A stretch of DNA of 64,000 nucleotides from Patiria miniata (GCF_015706575.1 NW_024037076.1:18232898-18296897); one strand, 5' to 3'; positions 29,736-42,559 are shown, counted from the first letter of the stretch. The notes: a model not told the origin generated them from the letters alone. Program-made: numbers and translations.

Positions 29736-30291
29736 ACGACCGCGCGTGGGACCTTCGAGTTGTGGAGGGGGAGAGTCTCGAGAGGGACACAAATATTCAA
29801 GGTGGACCATTCCTTCAATTTGTTCATGTTGTTATTTATTTTGGTTTTGGAGTTCTTTCAAAGCATTTTGAGCATTTCCCACTTTTTGTTGTTTTGGAAA
29901 TGCTCTGCTGTTAATATGCATGTCAGCAACCTCTGTGAAGTACTTTGTTATTTTCTCCTGTGTCCCTGGAGCGAAGGGTAATGTTTGATAATTGGGATAA
30001 TACGCGGATGTAATGCTCGGAAAGCTGAATTGACCTGCATTTTCTACGTCATACATGTACGTCTCTTATGGACAGCTGCCTGCTTTTCATGTGATACGAT
30101 TCCTTCGCTTGACGTTCGGAAATTTTCGTTCAACTGAAACGTGGAATGTTCTTCAACCCGAACTGAACTTTGCAACTGGAACTTGCATCTAACATCTGAC
30201 ATGTTGCTTGCCAAAGAGATTCACCCAGAAATCTCAAAAAGCAATGAAATAGTTCTAGCGATTGAAAGTTTTTTTCCTAACCCTATTCAAT

Positions 30292-30550
30292 GCAACAGAA
30301 GGTGACAATGGTACAATAGTTGTTGCATCTTGTTGCATTTAGCAGGGTAACTGCACATAGTACCATGGCAGATACAACAGAATCCACACTTTTGCAGTTT
30401 GTTGCATTTAGCAGGGTAACTGCGTAGTGCTAAGGCTGGTGTATACCGAGTTCACTGCACAATGCAACAGAATCCACTGTTGCAGTTTGTTGCATTTGGC
30501 AGGGCGTTCATCTCAGCTGTGTTGCATTCTGTTGCATTTAGCAGGGTGCC
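30292..30550. repeat. Imperfect ~110-bp tandem repeat
   Basis: Three to four units containing GCAACAGAATCCAC, TTGCAGTTTGTTGCATTTAG and CAGGGTAACTGC. Non-coding. The surrounding 29736-31300 holds no recognised gene and may include the DCTN6 3' UTR. Confidence 0.7.
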
Positions 30551-31299
30551 TAGAGAAAACGTGATGGGGCTTAACTGAAAGGTACTCAGGCTTTGGTATG
30601 GACAGAGTTGATCTACAAACTGTTACTGTGGTATCAGTCTTTTTTTTAAAGTAAAATAGAATCAACTGAATGTACATATCGCATTTGTGATGATACATAC
30701 GATGGTTCATGAAGCATTGATATTAAGTTTTGGAGAGCTGCAGCGAATTTGAGGTCATTCAGAGAAAAAAGTCATCGAATGTCCAATAACGACCGTCTGA
30801 ACTCATCTGCAACATTATAGGATGATGGACAGCCACATTGGCAAGGGTATACATGTACGTAGTTCATAGTAACATCACACCGCACTGGCTCGGCCTGTGT
30901 TACAAGCAACGTAGATTGCTGTCAGATTGTATAACGCGAGTAATTTACTTGAGAAAATTGTCTGGGTATTTTCTTACTGTGTCGCGGTGAGTCAGAATGA
31001 CATCCGGCCTGAGGCCTGAGGGTTGCTAATTATCAGAAGAAACTTGTAAAAAAAAATTCTCCCGATGATACCCAAAAAAAATCTAAGATTTGTGATCTGC
31101 TGAGACATTATGAGTCTAGCTATGTTTTTTATGGGGCGCCAAATTGTTGATTCCGAACGATTTGCAGCTTCAATGTCACTTTGGGTGTTGCAGTGGGTAT
31201 ATTTATTTGAAGAAAAAATTGGAATTTGTTTTAAGATGTTCAAGAATCTAGGTAAGAATCTTCGGCTTTCAGAAGTACTTTTAATCAGGTATAAACTTT

Positions 31300-33059
31300 A
31301 AAAGTGTCATTGCTGAACTGTTCCAAAATACATGTATTTGGAATTTGTTTGTTGCAAGTTTTGGTCATTATTTTTTTAAATTTATTTTATTTTCAGTAGT
31401 TTTATGTCAATCTGTTGGGGTAGTGACATCGTACATGTAAATACCAAATTCTATGAATATTCATTCCTGCGCGGTTACAATATTGGTACATGTATTTGAT
31501 GGGGTATTTTGGGAATGCATACTTTGGTAATGCATGTGTGTACATTGCAGCGAAACTGTACTAAACATTCGGATACTCTTAAAGTTGCGTCCCGTGTTCT
31601 TCAACAAAATTCGGTTTATTCCATTAATTTTCAACTTGTATGTTTTATTCCAATCAATAAACCTCATTCCCCCCCCCCCTTTTTTTGGACGTCTGCAAAC
31701 CTCTGAAACAAGGGTTTTTGTTTTGGGCACAAATAAATCCGCTATGCAAGCAGACTGGCCCCCAGTCCCTACATTATCGCTATTGACCATTGGGCAGGAA
31801 CCAGCCTACCCGTGAAAACAGGAATCATAGTCTGGCAGCCAATAACTCAAAATTGTAAGGATTATTCACCAACTAAACGCGGGCCGATTTTTTTTACCGT
31901 CAAAGTCTCATGCAAAAGTGAATCATTTCTGAATCGCTGGAAAAACAGCGATTTAAAAAAGGGAATCAATTTTTCGGGATGAAACTCGAAAAATTGCACG
32001 GGGAATGCAACTTTAAGTGCATGCGAGTGTGGAAGCATCCCGGTCCCGGGCAGAATAATTCCAGTAATTATAACCTTGCATTAGTCTGTACACGAGTAGC
32101 TTGAAGTCAGTCGAGTAGATTTACGCTGCTACCCACTCCCTTATCCCCTGAAGCTATAAGGCTCCTTCCCGTAGTATTTATTTTGTAATTAGTATGTCAT
32201 ACAACCCTTTCAAGGCAACATTACATGATGGAGCAAATATTAAAACTCAGAATCCGTTAGTAATTTGAGATGTTGTCAAATTTTGTCTGTTCGTGTCTCG
32301 TGTTTCCCCCGACGGATGAGGGCTGTAGGAACATTGCACATGTAACTGTCATACCGGTACGCAGGCCGGAAAGGCAATCCGATTTGTCAGTTTCTCGTCT
32401 CCTGTTTCAATGACTGATGTCGGAGACTGATTATATAGCGAGGCCATCAAGCATCAGTCTTTGGTCGTGATAATTTTTTTTGTATTTTTGGATAGTGGGT
32501 TCAAACATCCCTATGTGCTCCACAACTTAAACTTTGCTATTGGAAGCTCAAATTCATCCAGAATGAAGGCCAAACCACGATGTATGAGTTTGATTCCATG
32601 CAGGCAATTCACATAGGATTGATGTGTTTTGGGGTTTTATTAAAAACATGGATTCTATGAGTCTCCTGTGTGAGAAAATGTTGGGCAGAGCCGGCCCAAC
32701 CTTTTCCTGGCATGATTGAAATTCTGAATAGCCCCCTCTGTTGTTGGGGATATCACTGAGGTACGCAGTTGATTTGCTGATCCTCATGCTGTTTGTACAT
32801 TTATTGCTTTTCTTGAACTGAAATAGAGATAAAGTTGTATTTGGTCTGGGTTATTCTTTGAAAAGCAGATGTGTTATTTATCCATTGTCTTTTGAAAAGC
32901 CTAGACTAAAGGAGAACATGCCCTTTCCCCTGAAAAGCAATTTTGGTTTGCAATTGAAAGGGGCAAAAGCTTCCTCTTTGATTTTTCATGCATTTTTATT
33001 CCTTTCCAGTAACAAAACCACTTACAATTCAAAGAAGAATGTTCGAAATCTAACCTGTT
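31300..33059. other. No gene recognised
   Basis: Moderately AT-rich sequence with a poly-C/poly-T tract near 31670-31687 and scattered TACATGTA. The open frames are short and lack codon-like composition. Possible polyadenylation signals for DCTN6 (CAATAAA near 31653, AAATAAA near 31728) lie at its left end. Confidence 0.5.
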
Positions 33060-33275
33060 GGAATTTCAGCTCAGTGGATCTTACACTTCTTGAGAAAACA
33101 GTGAAAAACGATGCACAACTTTTTGATCTGGAAACATGATTTCATCCATGTATTTCAAAAAATCAGTCAATTGAATGATTGTTGGAAATCACCTACATGT
33201 CTTGATTTCTTGTAGATAACAACAAGCCAGATGGAATAATTTCATGCGGTATTAAGTACAGATGTTTTGCTGTAA
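33060..33275. mobile_element. MITE family F fragment
   Basis: Contains GAAAACAGTGAAAAACGATG, the central AATCAGTCAATTGAATGATT, TTGGAAATCACCTACATGTC and GGAATAATTTCATG, in the same order as 28745-29348 and reversed relative to 35785-36135. Confidence 0.7.
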
Positions 33276-33614
33276 GTTCATAGAGTCCCATCGTATGACG
33301 TCAAAGTACAATTTGGATAGGCTACCATTGCGGTAGGTAAGGCCTTGGTTAGCAACCACGTCACACATTATACTGGCATGAGAATCTGCCTGGAATTCCT
33401 GTTTTTTTGTTGTTGCCCAAATGTCTGCGTTTTCATTTATTTTGGGCCTGTTTTGGGGTTTTTTTTGCCTGATTTCACACCTTTTTTCATGTTTTTGCAC
33501 AAGTTTCCTGTTTTTTTCATTGAAGTTCATTCTCATGCCTGATTATAAACTAGAGAGTAGGGCTTATTGTCACATAAAATAACCATAAACCATGAATTCG
33601 TAACACACTGCATA

Positions 33615-33690
33615 ATGGCCACTACCTGTGCAGTGTATGGTTGTTACAATCGTGCTGACCCAGCACTGCAGTTGTCTCGTGCAGTTTTTG
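33615..33690 (+). pseudogene. THAP-domain-like N-terminus, fragment
   Basis: ATG at 33615 opens MATTCAVYGCYNRADPALQL. The C-x4-C-x-N-R start is typical of THAP zinc fingers (the first two Cys of C2CH). The expected F-H-x-F-P and later Cys-x2-His are not found in the same frame; the frame runs on into a MITE. It is either a first exon whose splice site I cannot place, or a relic of a P-type transposase or host THAP gene. Confidence 0.3.
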
Positions 33691-33807
33691 CCATCCATCA
33701 CAGCTTTGAAGGCTTGCCTACTACATCTTTGCCTACTACAATGGCGTCGCTGACTTTCCGGTACACAGATGTAGGCAGGGTCATGTGGGTCAGTGAGAGA
33801 GCCATAT

Positions 33808-33992
33808 ATCCGCTCCGTTCACAAGTACCACCTCACGGCAAAGAAAGTACAGTTTGGGGTTACCAACGACGCTATTTTGCCTGACTGCAAGGAACGGTAC
33901 GCGCGTCAACCAGCGGTGTATGTGTCCCACCCATGGGACGTCGTTGCTTGGTAAAAGGGCGCCCTCTTTGTTAACGCACGGAGCCCATAGAT
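33808..33992. mobile_element. MITE with GGCTCCGTGC ends, short copy
   Basis: The left end CCGCTCCGTTCACAAGTACC is inverse to the right end GTTAACGCACGGAGCCCATA. Inner pairing TTACCAACGACG / CGTCGTTGCTTGGTAA. Same family as 60553-61064 (shared CACAAGTACC, GGCAAAGAAAG-like inner block). About 185 bp. Confidence 0.65.
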
Positions 33993-34029
33993 CCACAAAG
34001 TGTGAGGAAAGTTCATCTTTCATGAATAA

Positions 34030-35100
34030 AAAAAAAAATGCTGAGTACCAGGGTACTCGAAGTCTTTGAATTTAATTGAATGTTTAGCACTTGTATACAT
34101 AATAGCAAATTTGCAGTTTCTTTCAACAACTTGCATGACATTTCAAGAGTATTACGACTTTAATGAAAATAATGTCATTTTTAAGAGAATAATGTTTTTA
34201 AAATAAGTGAAATATAAGCACAACTACAAGGTTTGTTTTTGTGGTTTTCAAGTTTCACATTTCAACATTTAGATAAATACATTGATAGAAAGGTAGTTTC
34301 CTTTCGTCTTTGCCAAACTTTCGTTTGTGTTTTCAGTTCAATGTTATCTTTCTCTGAAAAAAAAGTTAAACATTTTGTGTAAAGCCAAATATGCAATGCA
34401 AAGTTCGGAAATGTTTTCAGTCTTAACCCCTATTCAGAGTAAAGAATCATGTTTATTTTTAATTCCAGTGATTCCATATCTTGCCAGGTTTCCAAACAGA
34501 ATTTCTACAGCTAGCTGGTATTTCCAAACAATGCCATGTTTTCATTTTGTGTTGGAGATAAAGACAGGAAACTGGGGGGCAAGTGTTGTCTGGAAAGCAA
34601 CATTGTTTTTGCCGGTTGAGGAATGCAAACAAAGTTGATATGGCCAACTGAAAGTTTTTAGACATTGTTTTTTTCTGTTAACCCACTTTTGAAACATTTC
34701 TTTTGGGGCGGGGGAGTTTCAATTCCTGAGATTACATTTCTATTTTTGTGGTGTTTTATATTTTCTGCCTGTTTTGTTTCTGCTCCGTAGACTGTAGATT
34801 TACTTTTGCATTCCAGAAAAAGCTGTCCATTATCCCACTTTCGAAATAATTTGTTTGTGGATTCCTGAGATTACATTATCAAACTTTTGGATATTTTTTT
34901 CCTTTTTTTCTGTCTGTTTTATTTTTAAGGTACACTATAGGTTTATTCTTACATTTTGGGAATTGTTTTGCAAGATTTGTGAAATTCTATATTAGATCAC
35001 AGGCAAAACTTGGAGGGGTTTTTCGTGGCAAATCCGTGAAGGGAGAAACTCCCTCGTTTTGCGTGATAAGCACCTCTCTACAACAGTCTGGAATTTGGGG
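34030..35100. other. No gene recognised; AT-rich
   Basis: Long T-rich stretches (TTTTCTGTCTG, TTTTTTCCTTTTTTTC) and short unsupported frames only. Confidence 0.5.
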
Positions 35101-35415
35101 TATGAGGTGCTAGCACTTCTCCCTCCACTACCCCCCTCTCATGCGGTCTTGTATAATGTTGTCTTGTACCGGTAGATGGTTGAGGATTCATCTGTTGCAT
35201 TAACCCTAACAGAACTCAACCCATCCAACCCCCACAGCATGTTTGTTGGAATCTGTCAGGATGGGTACAGTACCCCTAAACTGACAGTCTTTTACATTGG
35301 GTTGGCACACCTCCAGAATCAAAGTCAGAAATACAAAAATGTATGTGTGTGCAGTTTCCCATATGGTGTTGGAATTTGCCAGGATGGGTATGGTTCTTAG
35401 TAACTCATGCCAGGG

Positions 35416-35433
35416 AGTTAGGGTTAACCCTAA
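35416..35433. repeat. Telomere-like palindrome GTTAGGGTTAACCCTAAC
   Basis: A perfect 18-bp palindrome formed by two TTAGGG-type motifs head to head. TTAGGG is the ancestral metazoan telomere unit; single copies recur nearby (about 35204, 35779). Too short to call an interstitial telomere. Confidence 0.5.
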
Positions 35434-35784
35434 CCTTCCCAAATCCTCCGAAATTCTCTTTGCAAAATGGAGGATTTTTTAAGGATTGAGGATGCACTGT
35501 GTCAAGGTCTTAGCCCAGACCTTGTGTTGTTTATGCTCAGCTGTGCATACATTTCTAGGCGTAAATTATACTTGAAATCCTCCGCACTGCTCCAGGATGT
35601 CACTGGCTCTGCCTCAACATATGGACAGTGATTGTTGGAGGATTTTGCAAAACTGAGGCAGTGGTTACCCCTCCAAGCACCACATTCAAGAAATAGCGGA
35701 TCGTTTTGGAGGATTGAGGCTGTATGCAATTTAGGAGGATTTCGCAGGATTGAGGTTTCATCCCAGCAAAAATGCATAATTAGG

Positions 35785-36135
35785 GTTAAAGACATATACT
35801 GTAGGATCATTTGCATTTATCCCAAAAGTGACCAAATTATTATCAACCAGCTTACTTGGATTAAAGATGGCAATGGTACTAAACACCCTGTGAAATTATT
35901 CCATCTGGCTCGCTGTGATTTATAGAAAATCAACAAATGTAGGTGATTTCCAATGATCAGTCAATTGACTGATTTTTTTTTTAATACACAGTGCTATGGA
36001 CGAAATCATGTTTCGTGATTAAAATTGTGCATGATTTTTCGCTGTTTTCTCGAAAATTATATCCGCCAAGCTGAAACTTCAACGGGCTCGATTTTGACCA
36101 TTCTTCTTTGGATTTCGAGTGGTGCTATCATTGGA
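35785..36135. mobile_element. MITE family F, longest copy
   Basis: From TAAAGACATATACTGTAGGATC through GGTACTAAACACCCTGTGAA, central GATCAGTCAATTGACTGATT, ACACAGTGCTATGGACGAAA, and TTTTCTCGAAAATTATATCC. It ends near 36135, where a piggyBac-like MITE begins. Confidence 0.75.
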
Positions 36136-36139
36136 GATA

Positions 36140-36453
36140 CAAAGTTGTCCTTGCATTCATGATCAATCAAGTGACTGTTTTCAACCCTTAAGAATTCCCA
36201 GCCTACATAAAGCAGGATTGACTGCCTTGGACTGCTTAAGCAACCTGATACAGCTGTGCCTTGACTCCGGGTGAGTGATTAAACAGCTATGACCGCAACT
36301 TGCCTGCTTTGTCTGTTGACTGAGTTTGACTAGTCACAGTGCTTGCTTGACATTTGATCTGACTGCTGGTGACTAGCCTTTGCTAAAAGTATAGCAAGGG
36401 AAGTGGAAGTGAATTTTGGCTGTCTGTGACTGCTTAAATAGCGGGAGGGTTAA
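36140..36453. mobile_element. piggyBac-like MITE, left-truncated copy
   Basis: About 310 bp closely matching 46232-46556 (CAATCAAGTGACTGTTTTCA, GACTAGTCACAGTGCTTGCT, GGGAGGGTTAA). The right end is GGG followed by TTAA (36450-36453). The left CCC end is missing. Confidence 0.75.
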
Positions 36454-37001
36454 GCTGAATGTCTTGGTAGATCACTTTGTTGAAACAACAGTCACACCTC
36501 TCCCGTCCAATTTCTTGATTTGCCTTTCTGATTTGTTATTTTTATTCCACTTTGGTACAAATTTAGGAGACGTCGCAGAATGGTGTTGATTAGAATCGAG
36601 GATGACATAAGTCTCTTGTGTCTGAAATTGCAATTTGTTACTGTTTGTTGTTTGTTATTTGTTATTTGGTGTTGCTTTTGTTGGCAAATTGAACCTCCAC
36701 TGACCCATGTTTCCTGTGCGAGCTTGTATCGTCAATAGGTCTTTCTTTCAGTTGCCATGGTAACAAATGAGTGGGAGTAGTTGGCAGTACCTTTTTTCCG
36801 ATTTGAATGGAAATTGGGAGATCGATACATCCAATATCTTTCATAGGTCACTTGCTGTCACTAACCTGTGGGTATATGCTGTCAAGATAACTCATTGTAG
36901 AATTGAACCACAGATAGAGAGAGAACAAAAAAAAATTGTACTGGTTAACATGTTATGTATATACATGTATATACATTGTACATACCGGTACGTGTATATG
37001 T

Positions 37002-37258
37002 GGGTCATTGTATACATAAAGGGTCCAAAGTGGGACATTTTTACTGTCTCCGCTACCTCTGAACTTTGTACTATGCCATTCAAGTATCACTGAGAATGAC
37101 TTCAGATGATATTTTATTTTTTGGGTAGTTTGCTATTCATAATCACTCTTGGAGGATGACTGCATTAAGGAGAGTGCATCCGGAATTATATTATCATAGA
37201 TGTCAGATGAAACTGGGACAGGGGAAAAAAAGTGGACCCCAAATTTATAGAATGACCC
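37002..37258 (-). mobile_element. MITE family P, copy A
   Basis: Left GGGTCATTGTATACATAAAG and right GGACCCCAAATTTATAGAATGACCC are inverted ends. The interior has the inverse of CTCCTTAATGCAGTC (uninterrupted piggyBac target) and CCTGTCCCAGTTTC. Reversed relative to copies at 40466-40707 and 46129-46702. Confidence 0.8.
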
Positions 37259-37659
37259 ATATTGCAGCTGAGTTGTACACTGCTGATTCCAGCAATCATC
37301 ACCCCAACGTTATATCTAGTACCTCTTGTACATGGAAGTACAAGTGTATGCACTGTCCTGTAGACCATTCCAGGCCCGCTATCGCTTCTGTAGCGGAAGC
37401 CTCTTTCAATGGCGAAAGCATTGTGCTAGCTATTGTTCAGATAATCCATCATAAGGAAGTTGCTTTGTACATGTACAATAGTGTGCACAATGGTTTCTCC
37501 ATTGAAGGGGGCCTTGCAAGTGAACAGGGATCATGTGCCTGGATATGCTGGGTGGTGGGACAGGGTTTTGGAAGTTTGAATGGTTTCAACTTTAAACTGA
37601 TCCCTTATCAATGTGCTCAGTATGATGTAGTACATGTGCCGCCCCCCCCCCCCTATTCC

Positions 37660-38912
37660 CCGTCCCCCTGCCCCTGCCACACACCCCTTTCAAGCCGTAG
37701 GTCCCCCTGCCCCTGCCACACACCCCTTTCAAGCCGTAGGTCCCCCTGCCCCTGCCACACACCCCTTTCAAGCCGCAGGTCCCCCTGCCCCTGCCACACA
37801 CCCCTTTCAAGCCGTAGGTCCCCCTGCCCCTGCCACACACCCCTTTCAAGCCGTAGGTCCCCCTGCCCCTGCCACACACCCCTTTCAAGCCGTAGGTCCC
37901 CCTGCCCCTGCCACACACCCCTTTCAAGCCGTAGGTCCCCCTGCCCCTTCCACACACCCCTTTCAAGCCGTAGGTCCCCCTGCCCCAGCCACGCACCCCT
38001 TTCAAGCCGTAGGTCCCCCTGCCCCTGCCACACACCCCTTTCAAGCCGTAGGTCCCCCTGCCCCTGCCACACACCCCTTTCAAGCCGTAGGTCCCCCTGC
38101 CCTGCCACACACCCCTTTCAAGCCGTAGGTCCCCCTGCCCCTGCCACACACCCCTTTCAAGCCGTAGGTCCCCCTGCCCCTGCCACACACCCCTTTCAAG
38201 CCGTAGGTCCCCCTGCCCCTGCCACACACCCCTTTCAAGCCGTAGGTCCCCCTGCCCCTTCCACACACCCCTTTCAAGCCGTAGGTCCCCCTGCCCCAGC
38301 CACGCACCCCTTTCAAGCCGTAGGTCCCCCTGCCCCTTCCACACACCCCTTTCAAGCCGTAGGTCCCCCTGCCCCTGCCACACACCCCTTTCAAGCCGTA
38401 GGTCCCCCTGCCCCAGCCACGCACCCCTTTCAAGCCGTAGGTCCCCTGCCCCTGCCACACACCCCTTTCAAGCCGTAGGTCCCCCTGCCCCTACCACACA
38501 CCCCTTTCATGCCGTAGGTCCCCCTGCCCTTACCACACACCCCTTTCAAGCAGTAGGTCCCCCTGCCCCTGCCACACACCCCTGTCAAGCCGTAGGTCCC
38601 CCTGCCCCTGCCACACACCCCTTTCAAGCCGTAGGTCCCCCTGCCCCTGCCACACACCCCTTTCAAGCCATAGGTCCCCCTGCCCCTGCCACACACCCCT
38701 TTCAAGCCATAGGTCCCCCTGCCCCTGCCACACACCCCTTTCAAGCCGTAGGTCCCCCTGCCCCTGCCACACACCCCTTTCAAGCCATAGGTCCCCCTGC
38801 CCCTGCCACACACCCCTTTCAAGCCATAGGTCCCCCTGCCCCTGCCACACACCCCTTTCAAGCCGTAGGTCCACCTGCCCCTGCCACACACCCCTTTCAA
38901 GCTGCAGGTCAG
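37660..38912. repeat. 39-bp minisatellite, ~32 copies
   Basis: Unit CCCTGCCCCTGCCACACACC + CCTTTCAAGCCGTAGGTCC, 39 bp, about 32 nearly identical copies, strongly C-rich on the + strand. Because 39 is a multiple of 3, long frames stay open on both strands (SRRSPCPCHTPLS on +, ERGVWQGQGDLRL on -). One-base deletions near 38100 and 38444 break the + frames, and no splice or gene context supports translation. Confidence 0.95.
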
Positions 38913-40465
38913 TGAACAACGAAATGAGTTGTGAATGCTAACCAGAAAAGTCTCTAACATATAGAGTATGGTAATCATGCTGTCCACTTTCATCCACTTC
39001 CAATTCTTCAGCTCAGTGTAAGTTTCTCTCCAGACACTCACTAGAAACACTGCCTAAAGGTACCATCACTAAAGAAAAAAGAACGAAAAAAAAACTCTTC
39101 ATGACTAGGAGGTTCATATTTGGCAGCTATCTATGAAGCTTTTGTATGTATTTGTTCAGTAAAAATGAATGCACAAGAGGTACATGTATACTATTAGTTA
39201 TACCACGTGAGTGGAACGCGGAATAATGTACTGCGTCTGTGTCCCACTTTGGCCTCGTAGCATATGGAACACAGACGCACTACATTTACTGTGTTGCACG
39301 AGTGGGATTACAAATTTATCTTCAAGTGAACTTGACGCACAGTTAACACGCTGTACACGAACTTTTAATTGGTTATGCTATTGCATGTGACGTGCATGCA
39401 GCAGGAATGGCGCCTGCATCTTAGAAAAGCGGGATACTTGAAGTGGGATAAGGATCGTGGTATATGGGATAATACCACACTGTTGTTTCCATCGATCGTC
39501 CAATCAGGATCGAGGATTCAGGTTTGCTTGAAGAGCATCCTGCGTAGCCATCTCTTGAACAAACGCATGCATCTAGTGAAAAGGATCTACTCCAGGTGAT
39601 GATACAGTTGGGTCAGAATCCAAAAATGATGGATTCATCATATGAACCTGGCATTGAAATGAACTGGACTGCAGCAATTTGCCCGTAAATCCATTGCGCC
39701 CACTGCCTCCCCATGTTTGAAAGCAAACAGACAGAGGTCAATGATACAAATGTTTTCTTCACTTCAGACAGCAATCGGTTGCTCAGCAACCAGCCCGATT
39801 GCTTTTCTCGTTCACACCTGGACCCTTGCAGGACTTTGTACATCCAACTACTTCTTCGTTTAACCATGCTTTGATTTTTTTTTTTTTTTTTTAAAGATGG
39901 TCAGATATTATCTGAGTTTGTTGACTAAGTGGATTATGTTTGCTTGAACAATATTTGCAGTTTCCGTGAAAAAAAACTTTGGCCAATAGCCCTGGCTGAG
40001 CTTGGTTCAGTATTTTCTGTATTTGTTATAGGGCAGGTTGAAGTTTATTAAGGGTTATTCTGTGCTGTGAAGTGTGTAAACTGTTTGTGTATAAGCATCG
40101 GCTTCAAGAGCTTGATCTGGTAAATATGCTCTTTTAATTATTTCAGTGTAGGCCTACTATGAAAACCTATGGTCCAAGATCCACTGTGTTGTCGTAGGAA
40201 GTGATATCATTTGTAGTTTTGCAGAAATTGTGTAATTTTAGACCATTGGACCAAAGATCTGAGCGTTGTTGGAAGAAGATTTAAGTCTTTGAGTAGAATA
40301 ATTATTGCCTTCATTCATTAGAACTGAAACAGTGTTTTGTTTTGGAGCGGATTTACTATAGTGCCATTTTACAGTTGACACCATTTTTAGTCAACAGATC
40401 GGCTTGCTGTATGCAATGAGTTAAAAAGATTTCAAAAACTTAAAAGTTTTTTTTAATCCGCGTGT
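38913..40465. other. No gene recognised
   Basis: Contains a small imperfect hairpin at about 39234-39281 (GCGTCTGTGT / ACACAGACGC, with weaker outward pairing to about 39200-39315) and a poly-T run near 39875. Nothing else recognised. Confidence 0.5.
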
Positions 40466-40707
40466 GGGTTATTCTATAAACTTGTTGTTTCTCCCGTCCC
40501 TGTTACATCCGACATCTAGGATTTCATAAATCTGTTACACTCCTTAATGCAGTCGTCCTCCAAGAGTGATTATGAATAGCAAACTACCTACCCAACATAT
40601 CAAAAAGTGGTGTGAAGTCATTCTTAATGACACTTGAACAGCAAATTACTCAGGTAACAGGACAGGGAAAATGTCACTCTTTGAACCCTTCAGTAATAGA
40701 ATGACCC
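40466..40707 (+). mobile_element. MITE family P, copy B (uninterrupted)
   Basis: Starts GGGTTATTCTATAAAC and ends AGTAATAGAATGACCC. Interior TCCCTGTTACATCCGACAT, CTCCTTAATGCAGTCGTCCT, CATTCTTAATGACACTTGA. Serves as the uninterrupted reference for the copy at 46129. Confidence 0.8.
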
Positions 40708-42070
40708 ATATTCAGAAGTTCTGGTTTTTTTAAAGGATAGGAAAATCTGAGGAAAATGCCATGTGCAATTCAATATTATTTTTCTTTATGTGTTAAGTTT
40801 AATAGAGGAGGGCTAGTTAGAAATTTTTGAGAACTTAAAGCCCCCCCCCCCCCCCAAAAATGTGCCTGGCTTGGGTTGTTGTTTTATTGGCTACGTAAAC
40901 AGACATACAATTGTACAAGTTTAACTGTCTGAAAAACGTTTGTTTGAGGGATCCTTTTGCATATAGTGCATTTGGTTGCCTCCCAGTTGTCTGTAAAAAT
41001 TGCCTTGTGTAAGGTTTACTGTCAATTATAAATTGGTAATTTATACCGAAATGTGATGTCTCTACTACAAGTATTTACTCTCTGGGCACTGCTACTGTTA
41101 ATTGTTGGAGTTGGTTGTTATTTTACTTGATGTGAAACTGTTTACTTGAAGTGAATCCACAGAAAAAGAACACGCCCCTTTTCAGTATTGTTTTGCTCTT
41201 TTTTTTTGCCTTTGACTTCTTGCTCTAACTTACATGCACCGAAGCCATGGACATTAAATCCTGCTTTCACAGATTTGTACTTAAACCATGGAGCAAGGGA
41301 AAAATTACCTCACGAACATCCTCTGATTGGCTAAGTTGCATTCTTGGAGTTTTTATCAAGATAGTTCTGTTTGTGTTTTTGAGTTTGCTTTTCTCAATGC
41401 CAGGCATGTCCATTGTCGGTGCACATCCCCGGCAACGGACCAGTCAATTACCCCCAGCTTAGCTTGTTAATCTCATGTCAGTTGCCATGGCAACGGCTGC
41501 TAAAGCAGATTAGCGGCACCGTGTAATTGTATTCTTGCAGCGCCGCGAGTTGCCCGCAGGGCCTGACTCGAAGTCGTTGGAAATTAAGGTCACTTCTTTT
41601 GCAAAGAAATGAGGAGGCACCTTGCAATTTCGGAGGCAGAAATTTGACAGGCATCCTCAAGTTCCCCCCCCCCCCCCCCCCCCATCTGAAAAGGGCTTAG
41701 CGAAATGATTTTGGTAATAGAAATCCTGCCCTGATTAGAAAATAGGAAAGGCTTCTGCAATGTCTGTTCTTACGCTTGGCTGAAAAAGAAGTCGACCTTG
41801 AGTGCAAAATGGAGGGTAAAATTGAGATGCAGGGACATGTACTAGTTCTGTTTTTCCAGCCACACCGACAAAATGTGGGGCAACCTGTAATGTTTTTGCC
41901 CCCGAGGTCTAAATGACTCATTTTTTTCACCCGTTTTTTCAAATTATCTGATCATTTGGGTTTCTTCAAGCAGAAAAAGCAAAAGCTGAAGGACAGAGCG
42001 TTCCCCCCCCCCCCCCCCAGAACACCAATCTGATTTGCTATTCAAATATATCGTACCTTTTCCTGCAAGG
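40708..42070. other. No gene recognised; homopolymer-rich
   Basis: Runs of C at about 40842-40855, 41666-41682 and 42003-42018. Short frames with no recognisable domain. Confidence 0.5.
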
Positions 42071-42074
42071 CCTT

Positions 42075-42548
42075 TAAAGGTAGAGTATATCATTTGTCAT
42101 TTGTGGATTTTTTCAGTTTGAAGCAACAAAATGAAGTGCTCAAAATCTAAAGAAGGGTGCTTAACAACTAACCTGATGAAGTTTTTGCTCAGTGAATACT
42201 GTATATTCCGAGAAAACAGTATTCTATTATCTCGATTTTAATTGAGAAGTTGCCAAGTCATGTTTTGAATTGCACCCGAAATCAGCGTCCGGGACATGTT
42301 CTCTTTCAGCCTATTGCAGCTACGTGATATCACGCACTGAACCGACGAATTATAGCAACCGCGCACACGTGTGCATCATGTATTTAGACACATCTTTGGA
42401 AATGACCTTCTTTTTATTGTTTCCTTCAAAATGACAGCATGCCAGAAAGAAGAATTTCACATGGAGTTTAGTGCCATTATTATCTTTAAACCATGTATGC
42501 TTTTCAACACTTATTTTGTCACTTTTTGGATAGCTGTAAATGATATAC
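42075..42548. mobile_element. MITE family F2, copy 1
   Basis: About 475 bp. Inverted ends (AAAGGTAGAGTATATCATTTGT ... TGGATAGCTGTAAATGATATACTGTACCTTT). Interior GAAAACAGTATTCTATTATC, TTTTGAATTGCACCCGAAATCAGCGTCC and GACGAATTATAGCAACCGC, shared in inverse with 49628-50178. Confidence 0.78.
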
Positions 42549-42559
42549 TGTACCTTTCA

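Noticed and set aside
35416..35433. Interstitial telomere
   Set aside because: Only two TTAGGG-type motifs head to head; too short, and single TTAGGG copies are common nearby.
37156..38478. 440-codon open frame with Ser-Arg-Arg-Ser-Pro-Cys repeats
   Set aside because: It is the 39-bp minisatellite read in one frame, preceded by a MITE. Equivalent frames are open on the other strand, and single-base deletions switch frames.
38430..39050. 206-codon minus-strand Gly/Arg-rich frame
   Set aside because: Same minisatellite on the opposite strand; repeat unit length divisible by three explains the openness.
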